Shown: piece after piece, positions 34,993 through 43,660 of the stretch
Layout of the letters: every line of letters starts with the position of its first letter
Numbering within the stretch: the first letter of the stretch is position 1
Source: Streptomyces cupreus
GTDB lineage: Bacteria; Actinomycetota; Actinomycetes; Streptomycetales; Streptomycetaceae
Assembly (NCBI RefSeq): GCF_014257025.1
Contig: NZ_JACMSF010000034.1
Location: 1 to 64,000, forward strand
Direction: 5' to 3'
DNA length: 64,000 nt
Program-made: the position numbers and the translations under genes
The notes under the pieces: model-generated
The model's input: the letters and a program-made list of their open reading frames with translations, nothing else
Told to the model about the DNA's origin: nothing
Databases searched by the model: none

Positions 34993-35043
34993 GCAACGGG
35001 CGGGCGGGACCAGGTCAATGGCCTGGTCCCGCCCGCCCGTTGC
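34993..35043. terminator. Perfect 22-bp stem bidirectional terminator
   Basis: 34993-35014 is exactly complementary to 35022-35043 around a 7-base loop. It lies between the convergent type III PKS and TetR genes and should terminate both transcripts. Confidence 0.9.
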
Positions 35044-35082
35044 GGTAGGTGGTCGTCGGCTTCACGTGTGCCAGAAGGTGAG

Positions 35083-35808
35083 TCAGCTCTCGTGGGTCTC
35101 GTCGGTTTCGTCGGAATTGCGCGGTTCCAACGTGGCGGAGAGGCGCAGCTCCAGTGACGGCATCACCCAGGCCATGAAGTCGTCGAAGTCCATGTCCGCC
35201 AGCGGCTGCATCTGGATGATGTAGCGAAGGATGGCCAGCCCGGCGAGATGGCCCGAGGCCAGGGCCGTCCGGATCTCGGCGTCCGGCTGCTCCTTGTAAC
35301 CCGACGCGCTCGCCCAGGCCTTGGCGCTTGTCTCCAGACGGTGCTTGAGAACCCCCGAGGTGTCGCTGTCGGCGAGCCCCGCCCGGTAGATGGCCTTCAT
35401 GGCGTAACGCGTCCTCTCGTTCTCCCAGAACGAGAAGTACGTCGTGGCGAGCCAGACGGCCTGTGACGTGGAGGTGTCGGCCAGGGGCGCCTCGCCGACA
35501 ACCGCCGAGACGCTGAGGCTTGAGTTGACCGCGGCGTCGAACACGCCTTCCTTGTTGTTGAAGAAGTGGTGCACCAGAGCAGGATCGACCTGGGCGTTCT
35601 CTGCGATGGAGCGGATCGTCGTACGGGCGTAACCGCGCTCGGCGAACAGATGCAGTGCCGCGTCGAGGATCTGTTCACGCGTGCCGCTGTCGCCCGGGCG
35701 GCGCCCGCTGCGGGCACGCTTCGGACGACTCCGGTGTGCGGCCGGGGTCGCGGACAGGTCGGGTCCTTCGGGGGTGGAAGCGGAACCGTCCGGGCGGCTG
35801 GGTTTCAT
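35083..35808 (-). CDS. TetR-family transcriptional regulator
   Basis: The N-terminal HTH (TREQILDAALHLFAERGYARTT, recognition helix VDPALVHHFFNNKEGVFD) is followed by a helical ligand domain. A 40-residue disordered leader precedes it. The length of 241 residues is at the upper end of the family. It probably represses itself and nearby biosynthetic or export genes in response to a metabolite. A perfect 16-bp palindrome lies 42 bp upstream of its start. Confidence 0.88.
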   Translation of the reverse strand: MKPSRPDGSASTPEGPDLSATPAAHRSRPKRARSGRRPGDSGTREQILDAALHLFAERGYARTTIRSIAENAQVDPALVHHFFNNKEGVFDAAVNSSLSVSAVVGEAPLADTSTSQAVWLATTYFSFWENERTRYAMKAIYRAGLADSDTSGVLKHRLETSAKAWASASGYKEQPDAEIRTALASGHLAGLAILRYIIQMQPLADMDFDDFMAWVMPSLELRLSATLEPRNSDETDETHES

Positions 35809-35849
35809 TGGATCACTGCACTCTGCATGGGAAATTTAGGAAGAAGTAA

Positions 35850-35865
35850 TTCACTGTACAGTGAA
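35850..35865. promoter_or_regulatory. Perfect palindrome ttcactgtacagtgaa, candidate TetR operator
   Basis: A 16-bp perfect palindrome 42 bp upstream of the 35083-35808 TetR start. Its length and symmetry are typical of TetR-family operators, suggesting autoregulation. Confidence 0.65.
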
Positions 35866-35938
35866 AATATCCTATCAGGCCGGGATGACGTGAGGCCATG
35901 GGCATACGGAGTCTTGGGTTCTTCCTTACGTTCCCTGT

Positions 35939-36514
35939 TCATCCTTCGTCCGCCGCCAACACCGTCCGCAGCGACGGCGTCACCAGATCGGCCAGCGCCG
36001 CCACCGGGAGATCGGCGATCGGCCGCAGCCGCAGGACGTACCGGGTGAACGCCACGCCCAGCAACTGTGCCGCGAGTATCCCGCTGCAGGCTGCCGCACG
36101 CTCCGCCCCGAGGGCGCCGCGCAGACTGCTGGTGAACTGCTCGTGCAGCATCTGCCGCAGATGCTCCGCCGCCCGCTCGTTGGTCGCCGCGCAGCGCAGC
36201 AGCAGCCGCATCGAGCCCTCGTCCAGGTCGTCCTCCCACGGCGCGAGGAAGTGCGTGATCAGCGCCTGCGGGAGCAGCTCCGCGGGCGTGCCCGTGAGGT
36301 CCGGCAGATGCAGGTCGACGTCGAGCGCCGCGTCGAAGAGCTGTCCCTTGCTGCCGAAGTAGCGCATGACCATGGACGGGTCGATGGAGGCCGTGGCCGC
36401 GATGGCCCTTATCGTCGACCGCTGGTACCCGTCGGCCGCGAAGTGCATCCGAGCCGCCCGCAGTATGGCCTCGCGGGTCCGCTGGGAACGCGCCGACATC
36501 AGCTGCTGTGCCAT
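35939..36514 (-). CDS. TetR-family transcriptional regulator
   Basis: A 191-residue regulator with a TetR HTH (REAILRAARMHFAADGYQRSTIRAIA, recognition helix IDPSMVMRYFGSKGQLFDAAL) and a variable C-terminal effector domain. The ATG at 36514 is preferred; in the same frame upstream the sequence becomes Arg/Pro-rich. It lies downstream of the FAD monooxygenase on the same strand, 118 bp away, and probably controls this monooxygenase/exporter run. Confidence 0.85.
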   Translation of the reverse strand: MAQQLMSARSQRTREAILRAARMHFAADGYQRSTIRAIAATASIDPSMVMRYFGSKGQLFDAALDVDLHLPDLTGTPAELLPQALITHFLAPWEDDLDEGSMRLLLRCAATNERAAEHLRQMLHEQFTSSLRGALGAERAAACSGILAAQLLGVAFTRYVLRLRPIADLPVAALADLVTPSLRTVLAADEG

Positions 36515-36632
36515 GGCGACGAGCCTTTCTGCGTCCTGTCCGTGCGAGCGCCCACGCGACGGCGGACCGCCGCGCGGGAAGCAGATCGAGGGGGTCGGCC
36601 GGGCTGTGGGGGAAGTCCACGGTTTCCTCTCG

Positions 36633-38258
36633 TCACGTGCGGTCGGCGGCGGCCGGCTCCGTGTCCGGAGCCTCGGCCGGTTTCTCCTGGGCGGGGCGGG
36701 CCGGGGCGCTGTCGGCGGCGGGGGCCGGCTGCCGTTGCGGGGTCGGGCCCTCGGTACCGCACCAGCGGTGCAGGGCCTGCCGTACGCGCGCCTCGCGGCC
36801 CGTGGTCGACGACGTGCTGTCCACCCACGCAGCGTAGCCGTCCGGGCGGACCAACACGGCGCTGAGTCCGGAGAGTCGGGGAACGTCGCCGTCGACCCGG
36901 ACCGGGCAGACCCGGGAGCCCCAGGCCTCGGCGACCGCGGCGGCCCCACCGTCCTCACGCAGGTCGAGCAGCAGGAACCGGCCGTCGCGCATCAGCTCGT
37001 ACAGCCGTACCGGCGCTCCCTCCGCCTGCGCCACCGCCAGATCCGGCACCCGCTGCCCGGGGCGCAGCCGGGCGCCGCCGAGCACGGCCGGGCGGCCCCG
37101 GCCGGCGTAACCGGCCCGTAGTCCGGACAGCGTCTCGCCGGCGAACTTCTGGATCTTGCGACGCCCGAGGAGCCGGGTCAGCACCGCGCGGCGCAGCCCC
37201 GTCACCACCGGCGAGGGGTGGGTGGCCATCCGGGTGGCATGGTCAGTGGCCTTGAGGATCTTCTGCGCCTGCGGCCGGCGCTCGCTCTGATAGGTGTCGA
37301 GCAGACCGGCCGGCGCCCAGCCCTGGAGCGTGGCGGCCAGCTTCCAGCCGAGGTTGACGGCGTCCTGGATACCGAGGTTCAGGCCCTGCCCGCCGAGCGG
37401 GGAGTGCAGATGCGCCGCGTCGCCCGCGAGCAGCACCCGGCCCGTCCGGTACTGGTCTGCGAGCCGCTGGTGGATCTTGAACCGGGCCATCCACCGCGGA
37501 TCGTGCGGCTTCGGGTCAAAGCCGAGCACCTCCTTCAGCCGCTCGGCCAGTTCCTCAAGCGTCACCTCGTCCCGCGTCCACGGGTGGTCCCGGTGCCCCA
37601 CCGCGATCCGGTGGAAACCGTCCCCGAAGGGGATCGACACCATCATCGCGCCGCCCCCGGTCAGGATCGTCACATCGTCCGGAGGCGGGGTCTCAAGGCG
37701 TACGTCCGCGAGGATCGGCGCGATGTCGTACGTACGGCCGCGGAAGGCGATGCCGGACAGCTCGCGCACCGCGCTGTGCGCGCCGTCGCAGCCGACCACG
37801 TAGTCGGCGGTCTCCTCCCACTCGCCGGACTCGGTGCGCACCTGCAGCCGTACCCCTGTCGCGTCCTGCTCAAGGCCGAACAGCTCGGCCCCGCGCTGCA
37901 CGATCACCCCGAGGTCGATCGCGCGCTGCTGGAGCGCCTCCTCGGTGCGGCTCTGCGGGACCACGTACAGCGCAGGGAAGGGGCTGTCGATCGCGGTGAA
38001 GTCGATCGACGCGCCCTGCGCCGGCAGCATCCGGCCGACCGGGCGGCCCACCGCGGTGAGCGCGTCGGCGTGGCCGCGCAGGTCCAGCACCTCCAGGGTC
38101 CTGCTGTACAGGGCCATGGCACGGGACTGCCCGGACACCTCCGTACGGCGCTCCAGAACGGTGCAGGAGACTCCGGCGGCGGCCAGCTCACAGGCCAGCG
38201 CCAGTCCGGTGGGTCCTGCTCCGACGATGATCACGGACTGCTCAGGGGTGGGTGCCAT
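36633..38258 (-). CDS. FAD-dependent aromatic monooxygenase (PHBH-like)
   Basis: A class A flavoprotein hydroxylase of 541 residues. The dinucleotide-binding motif is GAGPTGLALACEL, the second FAD/NADPH motif VVGCDGAHSAVRE, and the third LLAGDAAHLHSPLGGQGLNLGIQDAVNLG. A C-terminal thioredoxin-like domain (about 400-500) is followed by a Pro/Ala-rich tail, as in phenol and polyketide hydroxylases. It adds one oxygen atom to an aromatic or polyketide substrate. The start was set to the ATG at 38258, which has AAGGAG upstream; it overlaps the end of the MFS gene by about 17 bp. The substrate may be the type III PKS product, by context. Confidence 0.9.
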   Translation of the reverse strand: MAPTPEQSVIIVGAGPTGLALACELAAAGVSCTVLERRTEVSGQSRAMALYSRTLEVLDLRGHADALTAVGRPVGRMLPAQGASIDFTAIDSPFPALYVVPQSRTEEALQQRAIDLGVIVQRGAELFGLEQDATGVRLQVRTESGEWEETADYVVGCDGAHSAVRELSGIAFRGRTYDIAPILADVRLETPPPDDVTILTGGGAMMVSIPFGDGFHRIAVGHRDHPWTRDEVTLEELAERLKEVLGFDPKPHDPRWMARFKIHQRLADQYRTGRVLLAGDAAHLHSPLGGQGLNLGIQDAVNLGWKLAATLQGWAPAGLLDTYQSERRPQAQKILKATDHATRMATHPSPVVTGLRRAVLTRLLGRRKIQKFAGETLSGLRAGYAGRGRPAVLGGARLRPGQRVPDLAVAQAEGAPVRLYELMRDGRFLLLDLREDGGAAAVAEAWGSRVCPVRVDGDVPRLSGLSAVLVRPDGYAAWVDSTSSTTGREARVRQALHRWCGTEGPTPQRQPAPAADSAPARPAQEKPAEAPDTEPAAADRT

Positions 38259-39513
38259 GGGACTCTCCTTGGACATCTGTCAGCGATACGGCCGGTGCGG
38301 GCTGCGCACCGGAAGCGGCGGTAGGCCGGCCGGCCCGCGCCGCCCAGGCACCGGAGCCGAGGGCCAGGGCACCGAGCAGCAGCCAGCCGACGGCCCCCCG
38401 TTGCACCACGAGGAACGTGACGACGAGCGGACCGTAGGTGTTGCGGGCGGCGTTGCCCAGGCTGAAGAAAGCCAGATACACCTGGCGGCGGTCCTCGGGC
38501 GCGAGGTCGTAGGAGATGGCCCAGGCGCCCGCCTGCTGGTGCATCTCCGCGAACGCCTGGAAGGCCACCGCGCCGAGCAGCACCGCGACCGCCCAGGCCG
38601 TGGGCAGTTCGCCGGTCGCGGCCAGCGCACAGCAGCCCGCGGCGAGCAGCAGACCGCTCAGCCGCAGCGCCCGGCCGCCGTCCTCGGCGCTCTCGATGCC
38701 GTGCGTCGCCCGCACCTGGAACAGCACGACCACGACCGTGTTGAGCACCAGCGTCCAGGCGATCACCGGCCGGGGCAGCTCGTCATGGGCCAGCACCCAC
38801 AGCGGGATGCCGACCGTCAGCACCGTCACATGCAGGCTCACCACGGAGTTGAGGACGGTCAGCCCGGTGAACCGCCGGTCCCGGAAGACCGCGAGGCGCC
38901 GCCGCCACGGCAGCGGCCGGCCCCCGCCGCCCCGGCCGGCCCGCAGCCGGGCCACCAGCGCGGCGGCGAGCACGAACGACAGCGCGTTGCCGTACACGAC
39001 GGCCAGATACACCCCGTCGCTGTCCCACAGCAGTGCCCCGGCGGCCGCGAGACCGCCGAGCGAGAGCCCCAGGTTCTGCAGCGACCGGGCCATGCCCATC
39101 GCCCGCACTCGCTGCCCGGCGTCCACGGCCGCCCCGAACATCCCCTGCACCAGCGGCGAGGCGGCACGGTCGGCCACCGCCAGCAGGGACACGACGAGCA
39201 GGAAGGGCACGAACCCGGACGCGAACGGGTAACACGCCAGCAGCGCCGCCCGGGTCAGATGGGCGGCGATCAGCGTGGTGCGCGGACCGGCCCGGTCCGC
39301 CAGGATCCCGGTGGGCACCAGCAGCGCGAAGGACACCGCGCCCGCGACGGCCAGACCGAGCCCCACCTCACTGCTGCCCAGGTCCAGATAGCGGGTGAGG
39401 AAGACGACGGAGACCGCCATGTAGAGCCCGCTGCCGAGGGCGTCCACGAACACGGCGGCCAGCAGCGCCAGCGCGCTGCGCGGCAACCGCTCCCGCTCGG
39501 CGGACTTCTTCAT
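38242..39513 (-). CDS. MFS transporter
   Basis: A 423-residue integral membrane protein with about 12 hydrophobic helices, the MFS loop motif GILADRAGPRTTLIAA between helices 2 and 3, and a second half with GEL...AWAVAVLLGAVAFQAF. It is probably an exporter of the locus product. It ends within the FAD monooxygenase gene and starts 24 bp after the tautomerase-TrmO gene, so the genes are clearly co-transcribed. Confidence 0.9.
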   Translation of the reverse strand: MKKSAERERLPRSALALLAAVFVDALGSGLYMAVSVVFLTRYLDLGSSEVGLGLAVAGAVSFALLVPTGILADRAGPRTTLIAAHLTRAALLACYPFASGFVPFLLVVSLLAVADRAASPLVQGMFGAAVDAGQRVRAMGMARSLQNLGLSLGGLAAAGALLWDSDGVYLAVVYGNALSFVLAAALVARLRAGRGGGGRPLPWRRRLAVFRDRRFTGLTVLNSVVSLHVTVLTVGIPLWVLAHDELPRPVIAWTLVLNTVVVVLFQVRATHGIESAEDGGRALRLSGLLLAAGCCALAATGELPTAWAVAVLLGAVAFQAFAEMHQQAGAWAISYDLAPEDRRQVYLAFFSLGNAARNTYGPLVVTFLVVQRGAVGWLLLGALALGSGAWAARAGRPTAASGAQPAPAVSLTDVQGESHGTHP

Positions 39514-39537
39514 GTCGGCTCCGTTCGGCGGAGAGGT

Positions 39538-40383
39538 TCAGTAGTAGTCCCGCATCAGGTCGTCGACCCAAGCGGGCTGTACGACGTCCTCGCGCGGCCC
39601 GAACTGGGTGAGATACGGCTTGATGTCGAGCACCGGGGTGCCGTCCACGGCGTCGAGGCCGCGCACATGGACGTCGAGCCCGTCCACCTTCAGCAGCTTG
39701 CAGCGCGAGACGCCGATGCGGTTGGGGCGGTTCTTCGCGCGCTGGGCGAAGATCCCGGCCCGCGGCCAGTCGGGGTTGCCCCGCGGATGCCGGGCCCCCG
39801 TGTGCACCTTCTCCGGCGCGACCCGGTGGAAGCGGAAGACGACCTCCAGGTGGGAGAAGGTGTCCAGACCGAGCAGCGCCTCGGCGGTGAACTGCTGGCC
39901 GTCCAGCCGGATCACCGAGGTGACATCGCCCCAGTAGTCGTCGGACAGGTCGCTGCGGTCGGTGTGCACGCGTCCGATCGGCACCAGGTCGGTGACGGCG
40001 CCCGGCCGTGGCTCCTCCAGGTGCGCGAACCACACCTCGTCGCGGACCAGTAACTCGCCTGCGACGGCCCGCTGCACGGTCAGGAAGATCTCGTCGGCCG
40101 GAACGTTCAGCAGCTGCGAGAGCCGCCCCTGGAGCAGCCGGAGCAGGGCGCCCACCTGGTCCTTGCTGTAGCTCTCCTTGCACACCACGAACCCGACCGG
40201 GGCCGGGGGAGTGTCCGGGGCGCGCCACTCGGGCCGGTGATAGGTGCCGGGCTCCAGACGCTGCCACCACACCCAGCAGTGACCGGCGGGCAGCCCCAGC
40301 AACTCCGTGACGCCGGCGGCGAGTTGTTCCAGGGCCGCCGGGCCCGGGCTCGCGTCCGGTGAGAACAGCCGGATGACGGGCAT
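39538..40383 (-). CDS. Tautomerase-like/TrmO fusion protein
   Basis: A 281-residue two-domain protein. The first 120 residues start Met-Pro-Val, giving the N-terminal Pro needed for tautomerase catalysis, with strand/helix patterns like the 4-oxalocrotonate tautomerase superfamily (MPVIRLF, FLTVQRAVAGELLVR). The C-terminal 145 residues carry the TrmO (UPF0066/TsaA) signature: LEVVFRFHR, GNPDWPRAGIFAQRAKNRPN, RIGVSRCKLL and DGTPVLDIKPYL. TrmO transfers methyl from SAM to the t6A37 nucleoside of tRNA. A fusion inside a metabolite locus suggests a different substrate. The stop is adjacent to the MFS gene, and the start abuts the methyltransferase stop. Confidence 0.82.
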   Translation of the reverse strand: MPVIRLFSPDASPGPAALEQLAAGVTELLGLPAGHCWVWWQRLEPGTYHRPEWRAPDTPPAPVGFVVCKESYSKDQVGALLRLLQGRLSQLLNVPADEIFLTVQRAVAGELLVRDEVWFAHLEEPRPGAVTDLVPIGRVHTDRSDLSDDYWGDVTSVIRLDGQQFTAEALLGLDTFSHLEVVFRFHRVAPEKVHTGARHPRGNPDWPRAGIFAQRAKNRPNRIGVSRCKLLKVDGLDVHVRGLDAVDGTPVLDIKPYLTQFGPREDVVQPAWVDDLMRDYY

Positions 40384-40384
40384 G

Positions 40385-41182
40385 TCAGGACACCTCGCCC
40401 AGCGGCTTGACGCCGATCACCATGCAGGTGCGCACGGGGATGTAGAACTCCTCGCCGTCCTGGCGGATCCCGAGCGCCTCACGGTGTTCCGCCGGGGCCT
40501 CGGCGAGCCGCCGCCGGATCGCGGCCTCGGCCTCGGCGCCGGAGGAGGCGATCTCGCACCAGCGCTTGACCGGCACCCCGGTACGGCTCTCCGCCTGACG
40601 GCCGCGGGCGACCGGGACGTTGAGCCCCGCGCCCTGGAAGAAGCCGACCCATTCGTCGAGGGTGTAGCTGCGCTGATGGGTGGGGTCGTGCAGGATCTCC
40701 AACTCGTGGTTGAGCGCGTCGATCACGGGGTCCTCGTGCCCCTCCAGGTCGATCACCGCGAGCCGCCCGCCCGGCCGCAGCAGCCGGGTCATCTCACCGA
40801 CCGCCTTCGGCATGTCCTGGAAGTGGTGCGGGGCGAGCCGGGACACCACCAGGTCGAACGAGGCGTCGGGGAAGGGCAGTTCCTCGGCGACGGCCTGCGC
40901 GGTCTCCACCGTCACCTGCCGTTCCGCGGCGAGCCCCCGGAAGGACTCCAGCATCGACGGTGCCGGGTCGACGCCCACCAGCCGGGCCGGGTACTCGTCG
41001 GCGAAGGACAGGGCCAGATGGCCCGCGCCACAGGCCACGTCACAGATCGCGCTGCCCGTCTGCGGCCCGAGTGTCTCGTGCAGCGCCTCCATCGTCGGAC
41101 TCGACCGGTGCACCTCGCTGGTGGCGAAGTTGTCGGCGATCTTGTCGAACCGCCGGCTGGAGAGAGTCTCACTCGCGGGCAT
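40385..41182 (-). CDS. SAM-dependent methyltransferase (class I)
   Basis: A 265-residue class I methyltransferase. Motif I is VACGAGHLAL, followed by ARLVGVDPAPSMLE, FPDASFDLVVSRLAPHHF and RLLRPGGRLAVIDLEGHEDP, which fit the UbiE/Methyltransf_11 group. It methylates a small molecule or peptide. It is in the minus-strand run between the hydrolase and the tautomerase-TrmO fusion; the downstream stop-to-start distance is 1 bp. AAAGGGAACG precedes the ATG at 41182. Confidence 0.9.
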   Translation of the reverse strand: MPASETLSSRRFDKIADNFATSEVHRSSPTMEALHETLGPQTGSAICDVACGAGHLALSFADEYPARLVGVDPAPSMLESFRGLAAERQVTVETAQAVAEELPFPDASFDLVVSRLAPHHFQDMPKAVGEMTRLLRPGGRLAVIDLEGHEDPVIDALNHELEILHDPTHQRSYTLDEWVGFFQGAGLNVPVARGRQAESRTGVPVKRWCEIASSGAEAEAAIRRRLAEAPAEHREALGIRQDGEEFYIPVRTCMVIGVKPLGEVS

Positions 41183-41221
41183 GTCGTTCCCTTTCCTGTC
41201 GTGCTGTGAGCTGACGTGACG

Positions 41222-41938
41222 TCATGTGGTGACGCCCACCAAGGAGGTGAGCGCCGGCAGCGGATCACGGGCCGGGCCCGGGCCGCAGGGGTGCAGCGTG
41301 TGACCGAGTCCTTCGAGTACATGGACCCGGACCGCGGGTGAGTGGGTGCCGATGAGATGGCGGGCCGACCAGTCGGCGTACATGGCCGGCTCGAACACCG
41401 CGGGCGGCAGCTTGTCGTCCGACTCGTCGGCGAGATAGCCGACCAGGTCGAAACCGCCGTAGACCATTTCGATCAGGGGGATGCGGGAGGTCAGGAAGGC
41501 GTCCGACTCCACCACCGTGCCGATCAGGACGACCCGGTCGGCGCGCGGCGGCGCCCCCGACTCCAGCAGCCGCAGCAGTGCCTGGCCGCCGAGCGAGAAG
41601 CCCACCAGCGACAGGGAACCGGTCATCACATGCCGGTAGCCGTCCAGCAGCCGCCCGAGCCGCTCGGCGCGGATGCGCTCGTCGTCGGCCGAGGCGGGGC
41701 AGTCGCGGTCGCGGGCGGGCATGTCGCACTGCAACACCTGGGCGCCCGACGCCACCAGACGGGCCGTCAGCCGGTCCAGGAGCTGGTCGTCGCGTCCCTC
41801 GCCGTCGAGGTGCGAGACGCTTCCCGGACCGGCGAGCAGCACCGTCGCGTTCGGCGGCCCGGCCGGGAACGACCGGCGGGCGCGGTAGGCCGTACCGTCC
41901 GGATCGCGGCGCCACTGGATGTGGCGGTGCACGCTCAC
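41222..41938 (-). CDS. Alpha/beta hydrolase of the radical SAM operon
   Basis: A 238-residue alpha/beta hydrolase. The nucleophile elbow is GFSLGG (LVGFSLGGQALLRLLES, Ser about 100), and the His lies near the C-terminal LEGLGHTLHPCG. The GTG at 41938 was chosen because GGAGG precedes it inside the end of the radical SAM gene; the ATG at 41998 would create a large overlap. It is thus tightly coupled to the HemN-like gene. It may remove a leader or activate or hydrolyse an ester in peptide maturation; that is speculation. Confidence 0.83.
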   Translation of the reverse strand: MSVHRHIQWRRDPDGTAYRARRSFPAGPPNATVLLAGPGSVSHLDGEGRDDQLLDRLTARLVASGAQVLQCDMPARDRDCPASADDERIRAERLGRLLDGYRHVMTGSLSLVGFSLGGQALLRLLESGAPPRADRVVLIGTVVESDAFLTSRIPLIEMVYGGFDLVGYLADESDDKLPPAVFEPAMYADWSARHLIGTHSPAVRVHVLEGLGHTLHPCGPGPARDPLPALTSLVGVTT

Positions 41939-41942
41939 GGTC

Positions 41943-43415
41943 TCACCTCCGGCAGACGGCTTCGGCGAAGGAGCCGATGCGCTGGTGGAAGTAGACACTG
42001 ATGATCTCCTCGTGCAGGGCCTCGCCGTCCAGCGTGGGCACGACGCTCTCCGCGGCCCCCGGCACCGGCTCCACGAGCCCGCGCTCCAGGAGTTCGGCGA
42101 ACACCCCGGCGAACGGCTCGTCGTGGAACAGCTCGATGCCGAACCGGCGCCTGAACCGCGCGGCGTCGATGGGCTGGTTCGCCTTGAACGCGAACCCGAG
42201 CACCATCCCGATCGCCTCCGCCCCGGCCAGCCTGCGCCCGAACGCCAGTGGCAGCCCGGGGCCGTTCTGGATCAGCCGGGCGTAGCCGCTGATGTCCGCG
42301 ATGTTGTGGGTCTGCACGACCGTGTCGTCGTCGCCGGTGAGCCAGCCGTAGGCGCCGGGGCCGTAGGCGATCATCGAGTCGTGGCGCTGCCATTTGTTGC
42401 GCGAGACCCGCGGGATGTTGCCGTCCGGGTAGACGCCGGGCCGGTTCCACCAGCCGCACGGGCTCGGGTGGTAGCCCCCGTCGAGCAGCAGCTCCACGAT
42501 GGCCTCGCGCATCTCGTACGTCTCGTCGAGGCCGGGGAAGAGATGCTCCTCGCGCAGCCGGTCGCGGACGCTCTCCACGTTCCACAGCGCCCGGTTGCCG
42601 ATCCCCATCTTCGCCCGGTCCGCGTTGCGCAGCCGGTAGATGGTGATCGTGGGCACCTTGAGATCGACCAGCGTGCGGATGTCGTGGGCGACCTTCTCGG
42701 GGGTCTGGTGGGGCAGCCCGAACATCATGTCGACGTTGAACGGCCGCCCGGTCGCCCGGAGTTTCTCGATCGCCCGCAGCGACATCTCCGCGTCATGGCC
42801 ACGCCCGGCGAAGGCGTTGACCTCGCTCTGCAGCGACTGCACGCCCACACTGAACCGGTTGAAGCCGATGGCGCAGGCCTCGGCCAGCTCGTCGTGCTGG
42901 AAGTTGTCGGGGTTGCCCTCAAGGGAGATCTCGCAGTCGTCGGTCAGCGCGTACTCGGCCCGCATGTGCTCGACCAGCCGCCCCAACTGCTCGGTGCCCA
43001 GCAGGGACGCGGTGCCGCCGCCGAGGTACACCGACTCGATCCGGGCCTCGGAGAGCCAGGGCGCGTGCGCGAGCCTGCGGCGCGACTCCTCCAGCAGCAG
43101 GTCGGTCCAGACCTGGGAGGCGCGTTCGCCCTCCGCGCCGCCGGGGATCTTGCGCTTGACGTAGTTGCAGAAGTGGCAGATGTACGCGCACAGCGGCACA
43201 TGGAAGTACAGATGCGCGGGCCGGCCGGCGCCCGGGTGGGCGCGCAGGGCGTCGGCGACCTCGTCGGGGTCGAGCCGGTCGCCGTAGTTGGCCGTCACGT
43301 TGATGTTGTAGTCGTCCTGGCCGATCCTGAGGGCCGGGTTCTCCTGGAGCAGCCGAGCGAGTCCTGTGCCGGGGCGCACGGCGGTGGTGCCGGCTGAAGC
43401 AACCGTCTTGCTCAT
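41943..43415 (-). CDS. HemN-like class C radical SAM enzyme
   Basis: A 490-residue HemN-family radical SAM enzyme. The cluster motif CxxxCxxC is CAYICHFC with Cys76, 80 and 83; residue 85 is Tyr, so the fourth Cys of true HemN is absent, as in HemW and class C methylases. YLGGGTASLL supplies the glycine-rich SAM-binding motif, and the C-terminal HemN domain follows (GAGAYG-like YGPGAYGWL). Class C enzymes in biosynthetic clusters methylate or cyclise using two SAM molecules. Located after the peptide gene; the stop overlaps the hydrolase ribosome-binding site. Precise reaction unknown. Confidence 0.88.
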   Translation of the reverse strand: MSKTVASAGTTAVRPGTGLARLLQENPALRIGQDDYNINVTANYGDRLDPDEVADALRAHPGAGRPAHLYFHVPLCAYICHFCNYVKRKIPGGAEGERASQVWTDLLLEESRRRLAHAPWLSEARIESVYLGGGTASLLGTEQLGRLVEHMRAEYALTDDCEISLEGNPDNFQHDELAEACAIGFNRFSVGVQSLQSEVNAFAGRGHDAEMSLRAIEKLRATGRPFNVDMMFGLPHQTPEKVAHDIRTLVDLKVPTITIYRLRNADRAKMGIGNRALWNVESVRDRLREEHLFPGLDETYEMREAIVELLLDGGYHPSPCGWWNRPGVYPDGNIPRVSRNKWQRHDSMIAYGPGAYGWLTGDDDTVVQTHNIADISGYARLIQNGPGLPLAFGRRLAGAEAIGMVLGFAFKANQPIDAARFRRRFGIELFHDEPFAGVFAELLERGLVEPVPGAAESVVPTLDGEALHEEIISVYFHQRIGSFAEAVCRR

Positions 43416-43490
43416 CGCGACCTCGTCTCCTGTCCGGGCTAGGCCGCTTTGGGCCCCCGCTGGTCGGTCACGCCGCGCCTGACGTTCGCG

Positions 43491-43530
43491 CGGCCCTTCC
43501 CGGCCCGTCCCTCACGGGCCGGGAAGGCCG
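43491..43530 (-). terminator. Strong hairpin between peptide gene and HemN-like gene
   Basis: cggcccttcccggcccgt at 43491-43508 pairs with acgggccgggaaggccg at 43514-43530 with one bulged base and a 5-base loop. It lies in the 245-bp gap between the 53-aa peptide gene and the HemN-like gene. It may be a partial terminator raising peptide mRNA relative to the enzyme mRNA, which is typical of RiPP operons. Confidence 0.7.
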
Positions 43531-43660
43531 TGCAGCGCTCGCCCCCGTTTCCGATCCCTCGGCGGTCCCGGGGGTCCCTTGAGCGCTCTTCCGCGGGCCC
43601 GTCCCTCTACGAGCCCGGGGGGTCTTGCTGCGCTCCGGTCCGTCTCGCCACGGCGGTGGG

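Noticed and set aside
34990..35045. Transposon end from the long inverted repeat
   Set aside because: The stem has a short 7-base loop and lies between convergent genes, so a terminator explains it.
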